Source: Calliopsis andreniformis (Eukaryota > Arthropoda > Insecta > Hymenoptera > Andrenidae). Taken from it: 64,000 nucleotides of DNA. The notes below the pieces were generated by a model. It was given only the letters and a program-made list of their open reading frames with translations. It ran no database searches and was not told the origin of the DNA. Position 1 is the first letter of the stretch, and the number at the start of each line of letters is the position of its first letter. Location: NCBI RefSeq assembly GCF_051401765.1, contig NW_027480571.1, positions 682,001-746,000 on the forward strand, in the 5' to 3' direction. Made by a program: the position numbers and the translations under genes. Of this stretch, positions 1 through 12,218 are shown piece after piece.

Positions 1-820
1 ATCCTCGATCTTCAATCCTCAATACTCAATCATCAATCCTCAAGTCCTCAACACCCAATCCTCAATCTTCAATCCCAAATCCTCAATCCTAAATTCTCAA
101 TCCTCAATCCTCAATCCTCAGAACTCAAACATCAATACTCAACTCTCAGTCCTCGTTCTCAATCCACAATCCTCAATCCTCAACCCTCAATTCTCAATCT
201 TCAATCCTCAATCCTCAATCTTCAATCCCCAATCTTCAATCCTCAAACCTCAGTAAACAATCTTCAATCCTCAATCCTCAAACCTCTATACTCAATCCTC
301 AATCATCAATCCTCTATCTCCAATACTCAATCCTCAATCCTCAATCCTCAATCCTCAATCCTCAATCATCAATCCTCAATCTTCAATACTCAATCCTCAG
401 TCCTCAATCCTCAATCCTCAAATCTCAACCCTCAATCCTCAGTCCTCAGTCCTCATTCCTCAAACCTCAATCCTCAACCCTCAGCCCTCATTCTCAATCC
501 TCAATCCTCAACCCTCAACCCTCAATCCTCAACTTCCAATCCTCAATACCCAATCCTCAGTCTTCAATCCTCAGTCCTCAATCCTCAATTCTCAATCCTC
601 AATCCTCAATCCTCAATCCTCAACCCTCAATCCTCAATCCTCAATCCTCAATCATCCACCTCAATCTTCAATACTCAATCCTCAATCCTCATTCCTCAAT
701 GCTCAATACTCAACCATCAATCCTCAATTCTCAATCCGCAATCCTCAATATTCAACACACAACCCTCAACCATCAATTCTCAATACCCAACCATCAATCC
801 TCAATTATCAACACTCAATA
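1..820. repeat. Distal part of a HOR copy, entering from the left edge
   Basis: This matches 20360-21179 (end of HOR copy H2) at a constant offset of 20,359 bp up to landmark A at 821. It shares private variants with that copy: CTATCTCC near 312 and 20671, CATTCCTCAAACC near 455 and 20814, and CAATGCTCAATACTC near 697 and 21056. It also has its own changes, such as CAATCCGCAATCC near 735. The window therefore opens inside a HOR unit whose closest relative here is H2. Confidence 0.85.
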
Positions 821-1836
821 GAATATCCTGAATTCTCATGGTTCAATACTCAATCCACATTATTCATTAATCAAATTTCAATCCTCAAACATCAATCCTC
901 AACACTCAATCCTCAACACTCAGTCCTCTCTCTTCAATCCTCCATCCTCAATCCTCAATCCTGAAGCGTCAATCCTCAATCCTCAATACTCAACCCTCAA
1001 TCCTCAGTCCTCAAAACTCAATCCCGAATCCTCAATCCTGAATCCTCATTCTTCAGCCCTCAGTCCTCAACAATCAATTGTCAATCCTCAATCCTCAATA
1101 GAATATCCTGAATTCACAGTTTTCAATACTCAATCCACATTCTTCAATCTTCAAATCTCAATACACAAACATCAATTCTCACCACTCAACCCTCAACACT
1201 CAGTCCTCAATATTCAATCCTCAATCCTCAATCCTCAATCTTCAATCCTCAATACTCAACCTTCAATCCACAATCCTCAATCCTCAATCCTAAATGATCA
1301 ATCCTCAATCCTCAATCTCCAATCCTCAATACTCAATCTTCAATCCTCAATCCTCAAACATCAATCCTCAACACTCAATCCTCAACACTCAGTCCTCTCT
1401 CTTCAATCATCCATCCTCAATCCTCAATCCTGAAGCGTCAATACTCAATCCTCAATACTCAACCCTCAATCCTCAGTCCTCAAAGCTCAATCCCGAATCC
1501 TCAATCCTGAATCCTCATTCTTCAGCCCTCAGTCCTCAACAATCAATTGTCAATCCTCAATCCTCAATCCTCAATAGAATATCCTGAATTCACAGTTTTC
1601 AATACTCAATCCCCATTCTTCAATCTTCAAATCTCAATACACAAACATCAATTCTCACCACTCAACCCTCAACACTCAGTCCTCAATATTCAATCCTCAA
1701 TCCTCAATCCTCAATCTTCAATCCTCAATACTCAACCTTCAATCCACAATCCTCAATCCTCAATCCTAAATGATCAATCCTCAATCCTCTATCTCCAATC
1801 CTCAATACTCAATCTTCAATCCTCAATCCTCAATCC
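821..1836. repeat. HOR head with a local ~470-bp tandem duplication
   Basis: Landmark A begins at 821 and landmark B at 1101, the normal 280-bp spacing. The head matches 21180 onward (offset 20,359) until about 1345. The sequence then returns to material equivalent to 886 onward, giving a second landmark B at 1577. The offset is 469 bp at the left edge of the duplicate and 476 bp at landmark B, because one extra CAATCCT sits just before 1577. Both are multiples of seven, so the duplication kept the heptamer phase. Confidence 0.85.
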
Positions 1837-2136
1837 TCAATCCTCAATCTTCAATCCTCAATACCCAATACTCACTCTTCAATCCACAAACCTCAATCCT
1901 CAATTCTCAACCCTCAATCCTCAGTCCTCCGTCCTCAGTCCTCAAACCTCAATCCTCAACTTCCAATCCTCAATACCCAATCCTCAGTCTTCAATCCTCA
2001 ATCCTCAATCCTCAATCCTCAATCCTCAATCCTCAATCCTCAGTCCTCAAACCTCAATCCTGAATCCTCAATCCTGAATCCTCAATCTTCAGCCCTGAGT
2101 CCTCAACAATCAGTTGTCAATCCTCAATCCTCAATT
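1837..2136. repeat. HOR-type segment leading to landmark C
   Basis: Variant heptamers are like those before landmark C elsewhere (for example 14380-14572), including the CAACTTCCAATCCTC stretch and the paired CCTGAATCC units. A run of near-perfect CAATCCT units lies around 2000-2040. Nothing else is visible. Confidence 0.7.
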
Positions 2137-3476
2137 GAACGTCCTCAATTCACAGTTTTCAATACTCAATACTCAATCTGCAATCTTCAGATTTCTATAC
2201 ACAAACATCAATTCTCATCACTCAACCCTCAATAGTCAGTCCACAATCCTCAACCTTCAATCATCAATCCTCAATCCTCAATCCTCAATCTTAATCTTCA
2301 ATCCTCAATACTCAATCTTCAATCCTCAATCCTCAATCCTCAATCTTAATCTTCAATCCTCAATACTCAATCTTCAACCCTCAATCCTCAATCCTCAATC
2401 CTCAACACTCAATCCTCAATCTTCAATCCTCAATACTCAATCTTCAATACTCAATCCTCAATCCTCAATCCTCAATCCTCAATCCTCAATCCTCAATCCT
2501 CAATCGTCAATCTTCCATCCTCAATACTCAATCTTCAATCCTCAATCCTCATTCCTCAATCCTCAATCCTCAATCTTCAATCCTCAATACTCAATCTTCA
2601 ATCCTCAATCCTCTATCCTCAATCCTCAATCATCAATCCTCAATCTTCAATACTCAATCCTCAGTCCTCAATCCTCAATCCTCAATTCTCAACCCCCAAT
2701 CCTCAGTCCTCAGTCCTCAGTCCTCAAACCTCAATCCTCAACCCTCAGCCCTCATTCTCAATCCTCAATCCTCAACCCTCAATCCTCAATATTCAATCCT
2801 CAATACTTAATCTTCAATCCTCATTCTTCAATCCTCAATAACCAATCCTCAAACTTCAACCCTCAATCCTCAATCCTGAATTCTCAATCCTCAATCTTCA
2901 ATCCTCAATCCTCAATCCTCAATCCTCAATCCTCAATCCTCAATCTTCAATACTCAATACTCAATCTTCAATCCTCAATCGTCAATCCTCAATCCTCCAT
3001 CCTGAATCCTCAATACTCAATCCTCAATCCTCAATCCTCAAGATTCAATCCTCAATACTCATTCTTCAATCCTCAATCCTCAATCCTCAATCCTCCATCC
3101 TGAATCCTCAATACTCAATCCTCAATCTTCAATCCTCAATACTCAATCTTCAATCCTCAATCCTCGATCCTCAATCCTCAATCCTCATTCCTCAATACTC
3201 AATACCCAATCCTCAATCCTCAATCCTCAATCCTCAATCCTCAATTCTCAATCCTCAATCCTCAATCCTCAATCCTCAATCCTCAATCCTCAATCATCAA
3301 TCCTCAATCATCCACCTCAATCTTCAATACTCAATCCTCAATCCTCATTCCTCAATCCTCAATACTCAACCATCAATCCTCAATTCTCAATCCTCAATCC
3401 TCAATATTCAACACACAACCCTCAACCATCAATTCTCAATACCCAACCATCAATCCTCAATTATCAACACTCAATA
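2137..3476. repeat. Block R, copy 1 (landmark C to landmark A)
   Basis: This runs from landmark C (2137, with the private form CAATTGAACG) to landmark A (3477). It is 1,340 bp, against 1,201 bp at 12219 and 1,117 bp in the three copies at 28716, 36823 and 50966. Shared marks are CTTCCATCCTCAATACTC, CAATACTTAATC, CAATAACCAATCC and repeated CCTCCATCCTGAA. The extra length is added heptamer modules. The private changes make this the most diverged R copy in the window. Confidence 0.75.
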
Positions 3477-5488
3477 GAATATCCTGAATTCTCATGGTTC
3501 AATACTCAATCCACATTATTCAATAATCAAATTTCAATCCTCAAACATCAATCCTCAACACTCAATCCTCAACACTCAGTCCTCTCTCTTCAATCCTCCA
3601 TCCTCAATCCTCAATCCTGAAGCGTCAATCCTCAATCCTCAATACTCAACCCTCAATCCTCAGTCCTCAAAGCTCAATCACGAATCCTCAATCCTGAATC
3701 CTCATTCTTCAGCCCTCAGTCCTCAACAATCAATTGTCAATCCTCAATCCTCAATAGAATATCCTGAATTCACAGTTTTCAATACCCAATCCCCATTCTT
3801 CAATCTTCAAATCTCAATACACAAACATCAATTCTCACCACTCAACCCTCAACACTCAGTCCTCAATATTCAATCCTCAATCCTCAATCCTCAATCTTCA
3901 ATCCTCAATACTCAACCTTCAATCCTCAATCCTCAATCCTCAATCCTAAATGATCAATCCTCAATCCTCTCTCTCCAATCCTCAATACTCAATCTTCAAT
4001 CCTCAATCCTCAATCCTCAATCCTCAATCTTCAATCCTCAATACCCAATCCTCACTCTCCAATCCTCAAACCTCAATCCTCAGTTCTCAACCCTCAATCC
4101 TCAGTCCTCCGTCCTCAGTCCTCAAACCTCAATCCTCAAACCTCAGCCCTCATTCTCAAACCTCAGTCCTCAACACTCAATCATCAATATTCAATCCTCA
4201 ATACTCAATCTTCAATCCTGATTCTTCAATCCTCAATACCCAATCCTCAATCTTCAACACTCAATCCTCAATCCTGAATTCTCAATCCTCAATCCTCAAT
4301 CCTCAGACCCCAAACATAAATGCTCAACCCTCAGTCCTCGTCCTCAATCCACAACCCTCAATCCCCAATCCTCAATTTCCAATCCTCAATCCTCAATCCT
4401 CAATACTCAATCCTCATTCTTCAATCCTCAATACCCAATTCTCAATCTTCAATCCTCAAACCTCAATCCTCAGTTCTCAATCCTCAATCCTCAATCCGCA
4501 ATCCTCAGACCTCAAACATCAATGTGCAACTCTCAGTCCTCGTCCTCAATCCAGAAACCTCAATCCTCAATCCTCAATCTTCAATCATCAATATTCAGTC
4601 TTCAATCCTCAAACCTCAATCCTCAATCCTCAATCCTCAAACCTCAATCCTCAATTCTCAATCCTCAATCTTCAATCCTCAATACTCAATCTTCAATCCT
4701 CAATCCTCAATCCTCAATCCGCAATCCTCAATCTTCAATCATCAATACTCAATCTTCAATCCTCAACCCTCAATACTCAATCCTCAATCCTCATTCTTCA
4801 ATCCTCAATACCCAATCCTCAATCTTCAATCATCAATCCTCAATCCTCAGTTCGCAATCCTCAATCCTCATTCCTCAGACCTCAGGCATCAATGATCAAC
4901 CCACAGTCCTCGTCCTCAATCCACAACCCTTAATCCTCAATCCTCAATCTTCATTCATCAATATTCAACCTTCGATCCTCAATCCTCAATCCTCAATACT
5001 CAATCCTCAATCCTCAATGTTCAATCCTCAATACCCAATCCTCAATCTTCAATCCTCAATCCTCAATCTTCAATCCTCTATCCTCTATCCACAAACCTCA
5101 ATCCTGTATCCTCAATCCTGAAACCTCAATCTTCAGCCCACAGTCCTCAACAATCAGTTGTCAATCCTCAATCCTCGATAGAATATCATCAATTCACAGT
5201 TTTCAATACTCAATACTCAATCTGCAATGTTCAAATCTCAATCCACAAACATCAATTCTCATAACTCAACCCTCAACACTTCGTCCCCAATCCTCAATTT
5301 CCAATCCTCAATCGTCAATCCTCAATCCTCAATCCCCAATTTTCAATCCTCAATCCTCAATACTCAATCTTCAATCCTCAATCCTCAATCCTCAATCCTC
5401 AATCCTCAATCCTCAATATTCAACACACAACCCTCAGACATCCATCCTCAATACTCAACCATCAATCCTCAATTCTCAACACTCAATA

Positions 5489-5660
5489 GATTATACTGAA
5501 TTCACATGGTTGAATACTCAATCCAAAATATACAATAATCAAATCTCAATCCTCAAACATTATTTCTCAAAACTCAGTCCTCAACACTCAGTCCTCTCTC
5601 TTCAATCCTCCATCCTCAATCCTCAATCTTCAATCCTCAATACTCAATCTTCAATCCTCA
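5489..5660. repeat. Landmark A' (diverged form of landmark A)
   Basis: The core reads GATTATACTGAATTCACATG where landmark A has GAATATCCTGAATTCTCATG. It is followed by AATATACAATAATC and a CAAACATTA stretch. Other copies start at 24561, 33522 and 57491. The trinucleotide after CAAACATTA separates them: TTT here, CTT at 24561, ATT at 33522 and 57491. This fits P2 and P3 being the closest pair. It marks P-type blocks and is absent from the 3,880-bp HORs. Confidence 0.8.
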
Positions 5661-6232
5661 ATCCTCAATCCTCAATCCTCAATCCTCTATCCTCATTCTT
5701 CAATCCTCAACACCCAGTCCTCAATCTTCTATCCTCAATCCACAACCCTCGATCCTCAATCCTCAATATTCAATCATCAATATTCAATCTTCAGTCCGCA
5801 ATCCTCAATCCTCAATCCTCAATCCTCAATCCTCAATCCTCAATGTTCAATCCGCAAAACCCAACCCTCAATCTTCAATACTCAATCCTCAATACCCAAT
5901 CCTCAATCTTCAATCCCCAATCCTCTATCCACAATTCTCAATCCTCAATCCTCAGTCCTCAGTCCTCAAACCTCAATTCTCCGCCCTCAGCCCTCATCGT
6001 CAATCCTCAATCCTCAATCCTCAATTTTCAATCCTCAATAATCAATCTTCAATCCTCAATCCTCAATCCTCAATTCTCAATCCTCAATCGTCAGTCTTCA
6101 ATCCTCAATACTCAATCTTCAATCCTGAATCCTCAATCCTCAATCATCAATCCTCATACTTCAATCCTCAATACCCAATCCTCAATCTTCAATCCTCAAT
6201 CCTCAATCCTCAATTCTCAATCCTCAATCCTC

Positions 6233-7421
6233 AGTCCTCAGTCCTCAAACCACAATCCTCAACCCTCAGCCCTCATCCTCATTCCTCAATCCTCAACCCT
6301 CAGTCCTCCGTCCTCAAACCTCAAACCTCAGCCCTCAGACCTCATCCTCAATACTCAATCCTCAATCCTCAATCCTCAATCTTCAATCCTCAATACTCAA
6401 TCTTCAATCCTCAATCCTCAGTCCTCAAACCTCAATTCTGAATCCTGAATACTCAATCTTCTATCCTCAATCCTCAGTCGTCAATACTCTACCATCAATC
6501 TTCAATCCTCAATCCTCAATGCTCAATACTCAATCCTCATTCTTCAATCCTCAATACCCAATCCTCAATCTTCAATCCTGAATCCTCAATGCTCAATTCT
6601 CAATCCTCAATCCTCAACCCTCAATATTCAATCCTCAATACTCAATCTTCAATCCTTAATCCTCAATCCTCAGTCATCAATTCTCAATCTTCAATTCTCA
6701 ATCGTGAATCCTCACTCCTCAATCCTCAATCCTCAATCCTCGTTCCTCAAACCTCAATCCTCAAACCTCAGTCCTCATTCTCAATTCTCAATGCTCAATT
6801 CTCAATCCTCAATCCTCAACCCTCAATCCTCAAACCTCAGTCCTCAGTCCTCAAACCACAATCCTCAACCCTCAGCCCTCATCCTCATTCCTCAATCCTC
6901 AACCCTCAGTCCTCCGTCCTCAAACCTCAAACCTCAGCCCTCAGACCTCATCCTCAATACTCAATCCTCAATCCTCAATCCTCAATCTTCAATCCTCAAT
7001 ACTCAATCTTCAATCCTCAATCCTCAGTCCTCAAACCTCAATTCTGAATCCTGAATACTCAATCTTCAATCCTCAATCCTCAGTCCTCAATACTCTACCA
7101 TCAATCTTCAATCCTCAATCCTCAATGCTCAATACTCAATCCTCATTCTTCAATCCTCAATACCCAATCCTCAATCTTCAATCCTGAATCCTCAATGCTC
7201 AATTCTCAATCCTCAATCCTCAACCCTCAATATTCAATCCTCAATACTCAATCTTCAATCCTCAATCCTCAATACTCAGTCATCAATTCTCAATCTTCAA
7301 TTCTCAATCGTGAATCCTCACTCCTCAATCCTCAATCCTCAATCCTCGTTCCTCAAACCTCAATCCTCAACCCTCAGTCCTCATTCTCAATTCTCAATGC
7401 TCAATTCTCAATCCTCAATCC
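6233..7421. repeat. 606-bp internal tandem duplication (two nearly full units)
   Basis: Two units lie 606 bp apart, with paired marks at 6589/7195. The unit holds a CTCCGTCC and CAGACCTCATCC stretch, then CTGAATACTC, ACTCTACCATC and CAATCGTGAATCC. The same 606-bp spacing occurs nine times: 6589, 14988, 18868, 24908, 34622, 41184, 45064, 58591 and 62619 (left members). In the HOR copies the left unit is truncated, leaving two ~360-bp homologous pieces at 606 bp. In P blocks it is almost complete. The two members keep separate diagnostic bases (see findings). Confidence 0.85.
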
Positions 7422-8796
7422 TCAATCCTCAATCCTCAATCTTCAATCCTCAATAATCAATCTCCAATCCTAGATCCTCAATCCCCAATCATCAATCCTT
7501 AATCCTCAATCTTGTATCCTCGATACCCAGTCCTCAATCTTCAATGCTCAATGCTCAATCCTCAATCCTCAATCCTCAGTCCTCAATCCTCAATCCTCAA
7601 TCCTCAAACCTCAAACCTCAACCAGCAGCCCTCGTCCTCAAACCTCAACCCTCAATCCTCCATCCTCAATCTTCAATCATCAATACTCAATCTTCAATCC
7701 TCAATCCTCAATCCTCAATCCTCAATCCTCGATCCTCAATCCTCAATCTTCAACCCTCAATCCTCGATCCTCAATCCTCAAACCTCAATCTTCAATCCTC
7801 AATACTCAATCTTCAATCCTCAATCCTCAATCCTCAATCCTCAATCCTCAATCCTCAATCCTCAATCCTCAATCCTCAATCCTCAGTCTTCAATCCTCAA
7901 TACTCAATCTTCAATCCTCAATCCTCAATCTTCTATCCTCAATCCTCTTTCTCCAGTCCTCAACACCCGATCCTCAATCTTCAATCCCAAATCCTCAATC
8001 CTAAATTCTCAATCCTCAATCCTCAATCCACAGAACTCAAACATCAATACTCAACTCTCAGTCCTCGTTCTCAATCCACAACCCTCAATCCTCAATCCTC
8101 GATCTTCAATCCTCAATACTCAATCATCAATCCTCAAGTCCTCAACACCCAATCCTCAATCTTCAATCCCAAATCCTCAATCCTAAATTCTCAATCCTCA
8201 ATCCTCAATCCTCAGAACTCAAACATCAATACTCAACTCTCAGTCCTCGTTCTCAATCCACAATCCTCAATCCTCAACCCTCAATTCTCAATCTTCAATC
8301 CTCAATCCTCAATCTTCAATCCCCAATCTTCAATCCTCAAACCTCAGTAAACAATCTTCAATCCTCAATCCTCAAACCTCTATACTCAATCCTCAATCAT
8401 CAATCCTCAATCTCCAATACTCAATCCTCAATCCTCAATCCTCAATCCTCAATCCTCAATCATCAATCCTCAATCTTCAATACTCAATCCTCAGTCCTCA
8501 AACCTCAATCCTCAAATCTTAACCCTCAATCCTCAGTCCTCAGTCCTCAGTCCTCAAACCTCAATCCTCAACCCTCAGCCCTCATTCTCAATCCTCAATC
8601 CTCAACCCTCAACCCTCAATCCTCAACTTCCAATCCTCAATACCCAATCCTCAGTCTTCAATCCTCAATCCTCAATCCTCAATTCTCAATCCTCAATCCT
8701 CAATCCTCAATCCTCAACCCTCAATCCTCAATCCTGAATCCTCAATCTTCAGCCCTGAGTCCTCAACAATCAGTTGTCAATCCTCAATCCTCAATA

Positions 8797-9459
8797 GAGT
8801 ATCCTCAATTCACAGTTTTCATAACTCAATACTCAATCTGCAATCTTCAGATCTCTATCCACAAACATCAATTCTCATCACTCAACCCTCAATGCTCAGT
8901 CCCCAATCCTCAATCTTCAATCCTCAATCCTCAGTCCTCAATCCTCTATCTTAATCTTCAATCCTCAATACTCAAACTTCAATCCTCAATCCTCAATGCC
9001 CTATCCTCAATCCTCAACCTTCAATCCTCAATATTCAAGCCTCAATACTCAATCTTCAATCCTCAATCCTCAATCCTCAATCCTCCATCCTGAATCCTCA
9101 ATACTCAATCCTCAATCTTCAATCCTCAATACTCAATCTTCAATCCTCAATCCTCGATCCTCAATCCTCAATCCTCATTCCTCAATCCTCAATACCCAAT
9201 CCTCAATCCTAAATCCTCAATCCTCAATCCTCAATTCTCAATCCTCAATCCTCAATCCTCAATCCTCAATCCTCAATCCTCAATCCTTAATCATCCACCA
9301 CAATCTTCAATACTCAATCCTCAATCCTCATTCCTCAATCCTCAATACTCAACCATCAATCCTCAATACTCAATCCTCAATCCTCAATATTCAACACACA
9401 ACCCTCAACCATCAATTCTCAATACCCAACCATCAATCCTCAATTATCAACACTCAATA
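8797..9459. repeat. Block S, copy 1 (663 bp)
   Basis: This starts at a C-type landmark reading GAGTATCCTC and ends at landmark A (9460). Marks are CAATGCCCTATCC near 8994, CAAGCCTC, and CTTAATCATCCACCAC near 9290. Its 663-bp length is shared by the copies at 53104 and 54802. Copies at 30854 and 38961 are 642 bp, lacking three heptamers just before the CAATGCCC mark. Confidence 0.85.
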
Positions 9460-10646
9460 GAATATCCTGAATTCTCATGGTTCAATACTCAATCCACATT
9501 ATTCAATAATCAAATTTCAATCCTCAAACATCAATCCTCAAACATCAATCCTCAACACTCAATCCTCAACACTCAGTCCTCTCTCTTCAATCCTCGATCC
9601 TCAATCCTCAATCCTGAAGCGTCAATCCTCAATCCTCAATACTCAACCCTCAATCCTCAGTCCTCAAAACTCAATCCCGAATCCTCAATCCTGAATCCTC
9701 TTTCTTCAGCCCTCAGTCCTCAACAATCAATTGTCAATCCTCAATCCTCAATAGAATATCCTGAATTCACAGTTTTCAATACTCAATCCCCATTCTTCAA
9801 TCTTCAAATCTCAATACACAAACATCAATTCTCACCACTCAACCCTCAACACTCAGTCCTCAATCTTCAATCCTCAATCCTCAATCCTCAATCTTCAATC
9901 CTCAATACTAAACCTTCAATCCTCAAACCTCAATCCTCAATCCTAAATGAAAATCCTCAATCCTCTATCTCCAATCCTCAATACTCAATCTTCAATCCTC
10001 AATCCTCAATCCTCAATCCTCAATCTTCAATCCTCAATACCCAATCCTCACTCCTCAATCCTCAAACCTCAATCCTCAATTCTCAACCCTCAATCCTCAG
10101 TCCTCCGTCCTCAGTCCTCAAACCTCAATCCTCAAACCTCAGCCCTCATTCTCAAACCTCAGTCCTCAACACTCAATCATCAATATTCAATCCTCAATAC
10201 TCAATCTTCAATCCTGATTCTTCAATCCTCAATACCCAATCCTCAATCTTCAACACTCAATACTTAATCCTGAATTCTCAATCCTCAATCCTCAATCCTC
10301 AGACCTCAAACATAAATGCTCAACCCTCAGTCCTCGTCCTCAATCCACAACCCTCAATCCTCAATCTTCAATCATCAATATTCAGTCTTCAATCCTCAAT
10401 CCTCAATCCTCAATCCTCAATCCTCATTCCTCAATCCTCAATGTTCAATCATCAATCCTCAATCCTCAGTCCTCAATCCTCAACCCTCAATCCTCAGTCA
10501 TCAATCTTCAATCATCAATACTCAGTCTTCAATCCTCAATCTTCAATCCTCAATTCTCGATCCTCAATCCTCAGTATTCAACACACAACCCTCAACCATC
10601 GATCCTCAATACTCAACCATCAATCCTCAATTCTCAATATTCAACA
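9460..10646. repeat. HOR-head-type segment, 9.46-kb family
   Basis: Landmark A is at 9460 and B at 9754. The spacing is 294 bp, not 280, because CAATCCTCAAACAT is doubled (14 bp). It carries AAATGAAAATCC at 9947, one base shorter than the usual AAATGATCAATCC, and TACTAAACC just before it. All three features recur at 39603-40200 (offset 30,143), so these segments share recent ancestry. After ~10240 it takes its own path (CAATACTTAATCC), ending in near-perfect and GTTCAATC-containing units. Confidence 0.8.
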
Positions 10647-11099
10647 GAATATCCTGAATTCTCATGATTCAATACTCAATCCACATTATTCAATAACCAA
10701 ATCTCAATCCTCAAACATCAATCTTCAACACTCAATCCTCAACACTCAGTCCTCTCTCTTCAATCCTCCATCCTCAGTCCTCAATCCTCAAGCGTCAACA
10801 CTCAATCCTCAATCCTCAATCCTCAATCCTCAGTCATCAAACCTCAATCCTGAATCCTCAATCCTGAATCCTCAATCTTCAGCCCAGAGTCCTCAACAAT
10901 CAGTTGTCAATCCTCAATCCTCAATAGAATATCCTCAATTCACAGGTTTCAATACTCAATACTCAATCTGCAATCTTCAGATCTCTATACACAAACATCA
11001 ATACTCATCACTCAACCATCAATACTCAGTCCCCAATCCTCAATCTTCAATCCTCAATCCTCAATCCTCAATCCTCAATCTTAATCTTCAATCCTCAAT
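10647..11099. repeat. Hybrid of landmark A followed by a C-type landmark
   Basis: Landmark A is at 10647 (private CTCATGATTC where others have CTCATGGTTC). Exactly 280 bp later, where landmark B is expected, stands a C-type landmark: CAATCAGTTGTC before it and CAATCTGCAATCTTCAG after it. Its core GAATATCCTCAATTC is intermediate between B and C. The simplest reading is unequal exchange or conversion between B and C in an ancestor. Confidence 0.75.
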
Positions 11100-12218
11100 A
11101 CTCAATCTTCAATCCTCAATCTTCAATCCTCAATCCTCAATCCTCAATCCTCAATCCTCGATCCTCAATCCTCAATCTTCAACCCTCAATCCTCGATCCT
11201 CAATCCTCAAACCTCAATCTTCAATCCTCAATACTCAATCTTCAATCCTCAATCCTCAATCCTCAATCCTCAATCCTCAATCCTCAATCCTCAATCCTCA
11301 ATCTTCAATCCTCAATACTCAATCTTCAATCCTCAATCCTCAATCTTCTATTCTCAACCCTCTTTCTCCAGTCCTCAACACCCAATCCTCAATCTTCAAT
11401 CCCATATCCTCAATCCTAAATTCTCAATCCTCAATCCTCAATCCACAGAACTCAAACATCAATACTCAACTCTCAGTCCTCGTTCTCAATCCACAACCCT
11501 CAATCCTCAATCCTCGATCTTCAATCCTCAATACTCAATCATCAATCCTCAAGTCCTCAACACCCAATCCTCAATCTTCAATCCCAAATCCTCAATCCTA
11601 AATTCTCAATCCTCAATCCTCAATCCTCAGAACTCAAACATCAATACTCAACTCTCAGTCCTCGTTCTCAATCCACAATCCTCAATCCTCAACCCTCAAT
11701 TCTCAATCTTCAATCCTCAATCCTCAATCTTCAATCCCCAATCTTCAATCCTAAAACCTCAATAAACAATCTTCAATCCTCAATCCTCAAACCTCTATAC
11801 TCAATCCTCAATCATCAATCCTCAATCTCCAATACTCAATCCTCAATCCTCAATCCTCAATCCTCAATCCTCAATCATCAATCCTCAATCTTCAATACTC
11901 AATCCTCAGTCCTCAATCCTCAATCCTCAAATCTCAACCCTCAATCCTCAGTCCTCAGTCCTCAGTCCACAAACCTCAATCCTCAACCCTCAGCCCTCAT
12001 ACTCAATCCTCAATCCTCAACCCTCAACCCTCAATCCTCAACTTCCAATCCTCAATACCCAATCCTCAGTCTTCAATCCTCAATCCTCAATCCTCAATCC
12101 TCAATCCTCAATCCTCAATCCTCAGTCCTCAAACCTCAATCCTGAATCCTCAATCCTGAATCCTCAATCTTCAGCCCTGAGTCCTCAACAATCAGTTGTC
12201 AATCCTCAATCCTCAATA
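11100..12218. repeat. Block T, copy 1
   Basis: A run of pure CAATCCT is followed by CTTCTATTCTC and CTCTTTCTCCAG, then the 182-bp duplication (CAACACCC, CAGAACTCAAAC, CGTTCTC) and the region up to landmark C at 12219. It matches 27631-28715 at offset 16,497, and equally the T regions at 35.8 and 49.9 kb. It is also homologous to the distal third of the HOR (about 16.1-17.05 kb), which has CTTCTATCCTC instead. Confidence 0.8.

Larger units (their letters stand above)
3477..8796. repeat. Block P, copy 1
   Basis: This is a ~5.3-kb block beginning at landmark A (3477) and B (3757). It carries the variant landmark A' at 5489, the 606-bp duplication (6233-7420), the TAGATCC stretch near 7470 and a T-like tail from about 7820 to landmark C at 8797. 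It matches P2 (31496) at offset 28,033 for most of its length; the offset is 28,019 at the left end because P2 has a 14-bp (two-unit) insertion, and 28,019 again near 8350. It also matches P3 (55465). Similarity to P2 fails near 8680, where this copy continues into block S rather than R. Confidence 0.85.

Noticed and set aside
5500..5560. AT-rich stretch with AATATACAATAATC as a promoter
   Set aside because: Part of landmark A', in heptamer register and repeated in four P-type contexts. No downstream gene exists to assign it to.
10441..11601. Possible heptapeptide-repeat protein of 386 residues
   Set aside because: Composition and repetition derive wholly from CAATCCT units. No signal peptide, non-repeat domain or consistent start is visible. 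Sister blocks break the frame by hexamers or by stops from CCTGAAT, CCTAAAT and AATAGA units.
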